Shown here: positions 59,307 through 64,000 of the stretch, piece by piece | How the letters are laid out: every line of letters starts with the position of its first letter | Position numbering within the stretch: the first letter of the stretch is position 1 | From: Gammaproteobacteria bacterium | GTDB taxonomy: Bacteria > Pseudomonadota > Gammaproteobacteria > Burkholderiales > Rhodocyclaceae | Reading direction: 5' to 3' | NCBI GenBank assembly: GCA_018819515.1 | Contig: JAHJPX010000006.1 | Span: 318,762 to 382,761 of the forward strand | Length of the DNA stretch: 64,000 nt | Notes under the pieces: model-generated | The model's input: only the letters and a program-made list of their open reading frames with translations | Database searches by the model: none | Told to the model about the DNA's origin: nothing | Translations under genes and position numbers: made by a program

Positions 59307-59348
59307 CTTTCATGATCGGGGACAGAGCCGCCGCATCATGAAAGTCAA
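59303..59348. repeat. Inverted repeat after the GspE-like gene, REP-like
   Basis: TTGACTTTCATGAT (59303-59316) and ATCATGAAAGTCAA (59335-59348) are perfect 14-nt arms around an 18-nt centre CGGGGACAGAGCCGCCGC. The left arm includes the stop codon. The GGGGACAGAG centre resembles betaproteobacterial REP/palindrome families. It may also act as a terminator for the gene. Confidence 0.6.
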
Positions 59349-59362
59349 ATCTGCGACATTTT

Positions 59363-59396
59363 ATGGCCCCCTGCCCCCACCACGGGGCGGGGGGTT
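59363..59396 (+). repeat. Degraded GC-rich element (ATGGCCCCCTGCCCCC...)
   Basis: ATGGCCCCCTGCCCCC followed by ACGGGGCGGGGGG resembles the two ends of the nuo intergenic element with the middle lost. The rest of the gap to 59449 holds no recognisable feature. Confidence 0.35.
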
Positions 59397-59449
59397 GAAT
59401 GTGGTCGCTGCACTCGAAATCAACAACCGCAAGTGCTGACGTACTTGCG

Positions 59450-59881
59450 CTAACGGCTCGCGGCGCGTTTCAGGCAGTCGAGGTAGGCGTTGCCGTCGGG
59501 CGGTGCTTTGTCCTGGTTGGCGCGCCAGATGGTTTCCCCCAGGCATTCCAGGATGTCGTGCAGTGCCGCGTGGCGGTCGCCATGGCGCGTCAGCAGTCGT
59601 TCAAAGATCGCGCGGATCCCCGGTGGCTGGTCGATAGAAAGCTGTTCCTCGATGGCCAGGTGCAGCGAGAGATGCATGAAGGGATTGGTCTCGCCCTGTT
59701 CCGGCGTCCATTCCCTGGCGAGCGACTCGTCTCCGGCAGCCAGCAGATCGTGGTACTCCGGGTGTGCTGCGGCGATGTCCGCGGCCAGGATTTCCAGCGG
59801 CTCGGCGGGCAGGCCTTCGCGGCGCTTGCGCCATGCATCGGCGAGAAAGCGGCGCACTTCGTCGCGGCTAGGGGTGAACAT
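59450..59881 (-). CDS. DUF1841-family protein
   Basis: 143 aa. FTPSRDEVRRFLADAWRKRREGLPAEPLEILAADIAAAHPEYHDLL, then NPFMHLSLHLAIEEQLSIDQPPGIR and the end ILECLGETIWRANQDKAPPDGNAYLDCLKRAA are the conserved blocks of this betaproteobacterial/gammaproteobacterial family of unknown function. The HLSLHLAIEEQ block with several His/Glu hints at metal binding. It lies 9 bp downstream of nth on the same strand, a common pairing. Confidence 0.88.
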   Translation of the reverse strand: MFTPSRDEVRRFLADAWRKRREGLPAEPLEILAADIAAAHPEYHDLLAAGDESLAREWTPEQGETNPFMHLSLHLAIEEQLSIDQPPGIRAIFERLLTRHGDRHAALHDILECLGETIWRANQDKAPPDGNAYLDCLKRAASR

Positions 59882-59890
59882 CGGTCGTTC

Positions 59891-60526
59891 TCAGCTTTCG
59901 GTCTTGTCGCGGTGGCCGCACAAGTCGCGGATCGTACAGCGCGGACAGTCCGGCTTGCGCGCCTTGCAGACATAGCGGCCGTGCAGGATCAGCCAGTGGT
60001 GGGCGTGTTGGCGGAATTCGGCCGGCACGACCTTGAGCAGTTTCCTTTCCACGGCGACCACGTCCTTGCCCGGCGCCAGTCCGGTGCGGTTGGCGAGGCG
60101 GAAGATGTGCGTGTCGACGGCGATGGTCGGCTCGCCGAAGACGATGTTGAGGATCACGTTGGCGGTCTTGCGGCCGACACCGGGCAAGGCTTCCAACGCC
60201 GCGCGATCATGCGGCACTTCGCCGCCGTGGTGCTCCAACAGCAGACGCGTCATGGCGATGACATTCTTCGCCTTGGTGCGGTACAGGCCGATGGTCTGGA
60301 TGTAGTCGGCCAGCCTCTCCTCGCCCAGCGCCAGGATCGCCTCGGGCGTCGGCGCGTCCTTGAACAACGGTCCGGTGGCACGATTGACGCCCTTGTCGGT
60401 CGCCTGCGCGGACAGGATCACCGCCACCAATAGTTGATAGGGGCTGCCGTAACGCAGTTCCGTTTCGGGTGCCGGGTCGGCGGCCTGCAGACGGGAAAAA
60501 AGGTCGTGAACTTTTTGGGGTTGCAT
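59891..60526 (-). CDS. nth: Endonuclease III
   Basis: 211 aa. Helix-hairpin-helix LPGVGRKTANVILN with the catalytic Lys just before (DRAALEALPGVGRKTA) and catalytic Asp in AVDTHIFRLANR. The C-terminal [4Fe-4S] site is CKARKPDCPRCTIRDLC (C-x6-C-x2-C-x5-C). It removes oxidised pyrimidines and cuts at abasic sites in base-excision repair. Divergent from dnaB. Confidence 0.97.
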   Translation of the reverse strand: MQPQKVHDLFSRLQAADPAPETELRYGSPYQLLVAVILSAQATDKGVNRATGPLFKDAPTPEAILALGEERLADYIQTIGLYRTKAKNVIAMTRLLLEHHGGEVPHDRAALEALPGVGRKTANVILNIVFGEPTIAVDTHIFRLANRTGLAPGKDVVAVERKLLKVVPAEFRQHAHHWLILHGRYVCKARKPDCPRCTIRDLCGHRDKTES

Positions 60527-60536
60527 TGCTCACAGT

Positions 60537-60582
60537 TTATTCACAAACTATCCACCGTGTATCCACTGTGAGCGCACAGCAT
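60537..60582. promoter_or_regulatory. DnaA box(es) in the nth-dnaB intergenic region
   Basis: TTATTCACA at 60537-60545 is a perfect match to TTATNCACA; CTATCCACC and GTATCCACT follow within 25 bp as weaker relatives. The cluster lies about 100 bp upstream of dnaB, so DnaA may regulate dnaB or nth. Confidence 0.5.
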
Positions 60583-60669
60583 TTCCAGAGACTTGTCACC
60601 AGCGCGACGCAGGCGAGGCGAGTAGACTGCCGCGCTTGACGCAGAAAAACATCCGGGGAGAAGAAGACC

Positions 60670-62067
60670 ATGGCCCAGGCCCGAATGATCAATGTGCAGC
60701 AGATGCCCGATCCCCAGATCGCCGCGCTCAAGCTGCCGCCGCATTCGATCGAGGCCGAGCAGTCGCTGATCGGCGGCCTGCTGCTCGATAACTCGGCCTG
60801 GGACCGCATCGCCGACATCGTCGCCGAGGGCGATTTCTACCGCGACGACCATCGCCGCATCTTCTCCCACATCCGCAAGCTCGTCGAGTCGGGCCGGCCG
60901 GCCGACGTGGTGACGGTGTACGAATCCATCGAAAAGAGCAACGCGGTCGACCAGACCGGCGGCATGGTCTATCTGGGCGAGATCGCCAACGCCACGCCCT
61001 CGGCCGCCAACATTCGCCGCTATGCCGAGATCGTCCGCGAGCGGGCGGTGCTGCGCAAGCTGGTCGGGGTTGGCGACGAGATCGCCGCCAGCGCGCTCAA
61101 TCCCGCCGGCCGCGACGCCAAGCAACTGCTCGACGAGGCCGAGCGGAAGGTGTTCGAGATTGCCGAGGCGGGTGCGAAATCCGTGCAGGGTTTCGAAGCT
61201 GTCACGCCGCTGCTGGGGCAGGTGGTCGACCGCATCCAGGAACTCTATGACAAGGAAAATCCTTCCGACATCACGGGCGTCGCGACCGGCTTCCACGACC
61301 TCGACAAGATGACCTCGGGCCTGCAACCGGGCGACATGATCGTCGTCGCCGGGCGGCCCTCGATGGGCAAGACCGCCTTCGCCCTCAACATCGCCGAGCA
61401 CGTCGGCGTCGACCAGCGCCTGCCGGTCGCCATCTTCAGCCTGGAAATGTCCGGCCCGCAGATCGCCACCCGCCTGCTGTCCTCGGTCGGCCGGCTCGAC
61501 CAGACCAAGACCCGCAACGGCCGCCTCACCGACGACGACTGGGACAAGATGACCGTCGCGCTCGGCAAGCTGCACGATGCGCCGATCCACATCGACGAAA
61601 CCGGTGCCATCAACGCCACCGACCTGCGCGCCCGCGCCCGCCGGCTGCATCGCCAGTGCGGCAAGCTGGGCCTGATCGTCATCGACTATATCCAGTTGAT
61701 GACTTCGACCAAGGACAACGAAAACCGCGCCACCGAAATCTCGGAGATAAGCCGCTCGATCAAGGCGCTGGCCAAGGAACTGCAAGTGCCGATCATCGCC
61801 CTCTCGCAGCTCTCGCGGAAGGTGGAGGAGCGCAACGACAAGCGCCCGCTGATGTCCGACCTGCGCGAATCCGGCGCCATCGAGCAGGACGCCGACATCA
61901 TCCTGATGATGTACCGCGAGGAATACTACAAGCCCGACACGACCGAAAAAGGCGTGGCGGAAGTCATCATCGGCAAGCACCGCAACGGCCCGACCGGCAC
62001 CGTCAAACTCACCTTCCTCGGCGAGTACACCAAGTTCCAGAATTTCGCCGCGCCCGGAAGCTATTGA
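60670..62067 (+). CDS. dnaB: Replicative DNA helicase DnaB
   Basis: 465 aa. N-terminal domain PPHSIEAEQSLIGGLLLDN; RecA-like domain with Walker A GRPSMGKTAFALNIAEH, VAIFSLEMSGPQIATRLLSS, Walker B LGLIVIDYIQLM, ALAKELQVPIIALSQLSRKVEERNDKRPLMSDLRESGAIEQDAD and the end KHRNGPTGTVKLTFLGEYTKFQN. No intein. It unwinds DNA 5'-3' at the fork. Confidence 0.98.
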   Translation: MAQARMINVQQMPDPQIAALKLPPHSIEAEQSLIGGLLLDNSAWDRIADIVAEGDFYRDDHRRIFSHIRKLVESGRPADVVTVYESIEKSNAVDQTGGMVYLGEIANATPSAANIRRYAEIVRERAVLRKLVGVGDEIAASALNPAGRDAKQLLDEAERKVFEIAEAGAKSVQGFEAVTPLLGQVVDRIQELYDKENPSDITGVATGFHDLDKMTSGLQPGDMIVVAGRPSMGKTAFALNIAEHVGVDQRLPVAIFSLEMSGPQIATRLLSSVGRLDQTKTRNGRLTDDDWDKMTVALGKLHDAPIHIDETGAINATDLRARARRLHRQCGKLGLIVIDYIQLMTSTKDNENRATEISEISRSIKALAKELQVPIIALSQLSRKVEERNDKRPLMSDLRESGAIEQDADIILMMYREEYYKPDTTEKGVAEVIIGKHRNGPTGTVKLTFLGEYTKFQNFAAPGSY

Positions 62068-62068
62068 G

Positions 62069-62093
62069 AAAAGTCAGCCGTGGCGGGACGCCG
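62069..62093 (+). repeat. 25-bp dispersed repeat, copy 6 (after dnaB)
   Basis: AAAA plus GTCAGCCGTGGCGGGACGCCG, starting 2 bp after the dnaB stop and ending just before the stop of the convergent MFS gene. Confidence 0.7.
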
Positions 62094-62095
62094 CC

Positions 62096-63301
62096 TCAGG
62101 CCGCGGGCTGACGGCGGCCGTGCATCAGGATGGCCAGCAGCGCAGCGGCACAAAACGCCGCCCCGGCATAGAACGTATACGACGCGCCGAGCCGGTCCCA
62201 TAGCAGTCCGGCCAGACCGCTGGCGACGAGCAAGGCGCCGCCGGAGACGAGGTTGAAGACGCCGAACGCCGTGCCGCGCAAATCGACGGGCGCCATATCG
62301 GCGACCATCGACGCCAGCAGGCCCTGGCTCATGCCCATGTGCAGGCCCCACAAGCCGATGCCCAGCCAGACGGACGCCCAGTGGCCGTCGTGGGCGAGCG
62401 CAAGGTCGGCGACGAACAGGACGAGCAGTCCCCAGGCGAGCAGCCTGTAACGGCTCATGGAATCGGAAAGGCGGCCGAAGGGAAAGGCGCTGCTCGCGTA
62501 GACGACGTTCATGCCGATCAATACGAGCGGGGCGAAGGCGATCGGCAAGCCACCCTGCTGGGCGCGGAGTATCAGGAACGCCTCCGAGAACCTGGCCAGC
62601 GTGACGATGGCGCCGATGCCGACGACCCACCAGTAGGCCGGGGAAAGTCTGCGCAGGCTGTCGCGGGAGACGGGATTGGCGCGTCGGCCGGCGCGCGAGT
62701 GCGTCGAGGGTTCCCGTACGCCGAAAAACAGCAGCGCAACGGCGAGGAACGCGGGAATCGCGGCAACCCAGAACACCGCCCGGAAATCGTTGGCCCAGAG
62801 CAGCATCAGCGTGATCGCCAGCAACGGCCCAAGGAAGGCGCCGACGGTATCGAGCGATTGGCGCAGGCCGAAGGCCGCGCCGCGCATGTCCGGCGGCGCG
62901 ATATCGGCGATCAGCGCATCGCGCGGTGCGTCCCGTATGCCTTTGCCGGCGCGGTCGATCAGGCGGGCGGCGACGACCGGGCCGACCGTGGTCGCCAGCG
63001 CGAACAAGGGTTTCGCCAGCGCGGCAAGCCCGTAACCGATAACGGCCAACGGCTTGCGCTTGCCCCAGTAGTCGGACAAGGCGCCGGAAAACACCTTGAT
63101 AATCAAGGCCGCGGCCTCGGCCGTTCCCTCGATCAGGCCGATGCCCAGGGCCGAAACGTCGAGCACGGTGAAAAAATACACCGGCAGCAGGCTATGGATG
63201 AGTTCGGAGGAGACGTCCATCAGCAGGCTGACGAAACCGAGTACCCAGATACTGGCTGGCATACGGGTCTGCGGTCGGGGCGTTGGGTTTTCGTTGCTCA
63301 C
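62096..63301 (-). CDS. MFS transporter
   Basis: 401 aa from GTG 63301; the frame is open to a TTG at 63379, and ATG 63262 is another option. About 12 membrane helices. The first loop has the MFS motif in GALSDYWGKRKPLAVIGYGLAAL (G-x-x-x-D-x-x-G-K/R-x); ARLIDRAGKGIRDAPRDALIAD is typical of a metabolite-efflux subfamily. The second half repeats the pattern in FGRLSDSMSRYRLL. Substrate unknown. A short reading frame ends across the GTG (see findings). Confidence 0.88.
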   Translation of the reverse strand: MSNENPTPRPQTRMPASIWVLGFVSLLMDVSSELIHSLLPVYFFTVLDVSALGIGLIEGTAEAAALIIKVFSGALSDYWGKRKPLAVIGYGLAALAKPLFALATTVGPVVAARLIDRAGKGIRDAPRDALIADIAPPDMRGAAFGLRQSLDTVGAFLGPLLAITLMLLWANDFRAVFWVAAIPAFLAVALLFFGVREPSTHSRAGRRANPVSRDSLRRLSPAYWWVVGIGAIVTLARFSEAFLILRAQQGGLPIAFAPLVLIGMNVVYASSAFPFGRLSDSMSRYRLLAWGLLVLFVADLALAHDGHWASVWLGIGLWGLHMGMSQGLLASMVADMAPVDLRGTAFGVFNLVSGGALLVASGLAGLLWDRLGASYTFYAGAAFCAAALLAILMHGRRQPAA

Positions 63302-63404
63302 GATGGATCGCGGGGGGGCATGTGCGTGCGTTCGGTTGGATTCATTGTATGGGCTGAACCGTTCCTCCTTCAGTGACAACCGTCAGAACGGCCGCCGTAA
63401 TATG

Positions 63405-63433
63405 TTGACTAAAAGACTCGGGTAATGATAACG
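63405..63433 (+). promoter_or_regulatory. Possible sigma70 promoter for the 63522 gene
   Basis: TTGACT at 63405-63410 and GATAAC at 63428-63433 with a 17-bp spacer, about 90 bp before the small gene at 63522. Confidence 0.45.
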
Positions 63434-63521
63434 TGGCGTCACCGGTTCCGGCGGTGCCGAAATTCACGGCACGGCAATGGCGCCCAAAACAATTTTTTTG
63501 ACTTTTCCCCAGGAGAGAACA

Positions 63522-63788
63522 ATGCGCGCATGGATACAGGATGCACTGAGTCACGCGAAGACCAAGGAGCAGTTGCAAGGCGTTTTGAACGAGGTATGCG
63601 GGCCATATGGCGGCATCGTCTCGACCGACGTGTCGTGCGAGGCGGCGGAACCGCGACAGGTCATGTGCAAGATTCAGTTGGCCGAGCATCGTTCAGCAGC
63701 CTCCCTTGCCAGTTGGCTCGGGACCCCGGCGCCGGGCGACGACATCGTTTTTCTGACTTACAACGCCCCCTCCGACTTCAAGTGCTGA
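63522..63788 (+). CDS. Small hypothetical protein
   Basis: 88 aa from ATG 63522 with AGGAGAG upstream (the frame opens at 63477 but the start there has no ribosome-binding site). MRAWIQDALSHAKTKEQLQGVLNEVCGPYGGIVSTDVSCEAAEPRQVMCKIQLAEHRSAASLASWLGTPAPGDDIVFLTYNAPSDFKC: soluble, four cysteines, mixed helix and strand. Own promoter and a strong terminator mark it as a monocistronic gene. Not recognised; function unknown. Confidence 0.78.
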   Translation: MRAWIQDALSHAKTKEQLQGVLNEVCGPYGGIVSTDVSCEAAEPRQVMCKIQLAEHRSAASLASWLGTPAPGDDIVFLTYNAPSDFKC

Positions 63789-63824
63789 AGTCCTGACGGC
63801 GAATAGCCGTCCAGGATGCGATCC

Positions 63825-63862
63825 GCGGGGCCATCCGTTGCCGGATGGCCCCGCATTTTTTT
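63825..63862 (+). terminator. Strong Rho-independent terminator
   Basis: A perfect 13-bp stem (GCGGGGCCATCCG at 63825-63837 and its complement at 63842-63854) with a TTGC loop is followed by TTTTTTT at 63856-63862. Confidence 0.93.
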
Positions 63863-64000
63863 GGTTCTTCACCGAACTCCGTGAACTGAAAGAGGCCAAG
63901 CGGCCGTCACTGTTATCTTGGTGTTGCGAGGCATCAAGGAACAGGAGGACGACCGTTGGCCCAAGGGGAGTGTATTGCCCGGCTGGGAGGCTGGGAAGGA
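63863..64000 (+). mobile_element. Likely left end of an ISL3-family insertion sequence (cut by window)
   Basis: GGTTCTTCACCGAACTCCGT immediately after the terminator T-tract looks like an ISL3-type terminal inverted repeat, and an ORF starts 93 bp inside. ISL3 elements often insert at A/T-rich sites such as this T-run. The right end is outside the window, so the family call rests on memory of end sequences. Confidence 0.5.
63956..64000 (+). CDS. Start of a probable transposase gene, cut by the window edge
   Basis: TTG 63956 preceded by ACAGGAGG encodes MAQGECIARLGGWEG before the sequence ends. The GGWEG string resembles the GWEGY start of ISL3-like transposases. Only 15 residues are visible. 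Confidence 0.4.
   Translation, partial: MAQGECIARLGGWEG

Noticed and set aside
60527..60669. Replication origin
   Set aside because: A DnaA box is present, but there is no AT-rich unwinding region and no dnaA, dnaN or gidA neighbours.

Overview
The window reads as a high-GC betaproteobacterial chromosome, most likely a sulfur-oxidising Rhodocyclales/Sterolibacteriaceae-type organism. That placement is inferred from the gene content: a complete oxidative-type dsr cluster including dsrL, dsrEFH and dsrN/R, the tpiA-secG-tRNA-Leu-nuo layout, and GC-rich intergenic repeats. No 16S gene is present to settle it.

Layout. 1-1542 (minus): the end of a diacylglycerol kinase gene and a GT4 glycosyltransferase. 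1609-5550: Pho box and pstSCAB, with two strong hairpins between pstS and pstC and no phoU. 5587-6747: tpiA and secG behind a good sigma70 promoter. 6834-6918: tRNA-Leu(GAG). 6983-21659: complete 14-gene nuoA-N operon for complex I, in which three 83-bp copies of one GC-rich element sit just before nuoE, nuoJ and nuoL and supply their ribosome-binding region and start codon. 21661-24714: a small conserved-type protein, a Nudix hydrolase, and a NarX/NarL-type two-component pair with a cysteine-rich GAF sensor. 24715-28261: an apparent insertion carrying a lipoprotein S8 protease with a C-terminal membrane anchor, an exosortase-like transpeptidase and a secreted stand-alone protease propeptide. 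It is bordered on the left by a decayed cobA 3' end and on the right by the intact cobA.

28316-41414 (minus): dsrABEFHCMKLJOPNR-cobA, the reverse dissimilatory sulfite reductase system that oxidises stored or imported sulfane sulfur to sulfite. CobA makes precorrin-2 for siroheme and DsrN amidates siroheme. DsrEFH and DsrC relay sulfur, DsrAB oxidises it, DsrL couples to NAD(P), and DsrMKJOP links DsrC to the quinone pool. 41622-45007 (plus, divergent): a putative accessory sulfur operon with a 72-aa protein, an orphan Cas6/Cmx6-like RAMP protein, a tandem TusA, a cysteine-less DsrC paralogue, an unknown 201-aa protein and a TauD-like dioxygenase.

45126-48011 (minus): B12-dependent class II ribonucleotide reductase with a palindromic NrdR-type box upstream. 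48240-48315: tRNA-Thr(TGT). 48355-54914: a signalling block (Ser/Thr kinase-HDOD-GAF protein, GreB, two hybrid-less histidine kinases around one response regulator). 55052-57464: htpG with a sigma32 promoter and a family 6 DNA glycosylase. 57510-59306: orphan GspE/PilB-type ATPase. 59450-62067: DUF1841 protein, endonuclease III, and divergent dnaB. 62096-63788: MFS transporter and a small protein with a strong terminator. 63863-64000: what looks like the left end of an ISL3-family insertion sequence.

A second dispersed repeat, 25 bp long, occurs six times in both orientations, including inside nuoG, dsrN and the DNA glycosylase gene. All calls come from reading the sequence; no database search was run.
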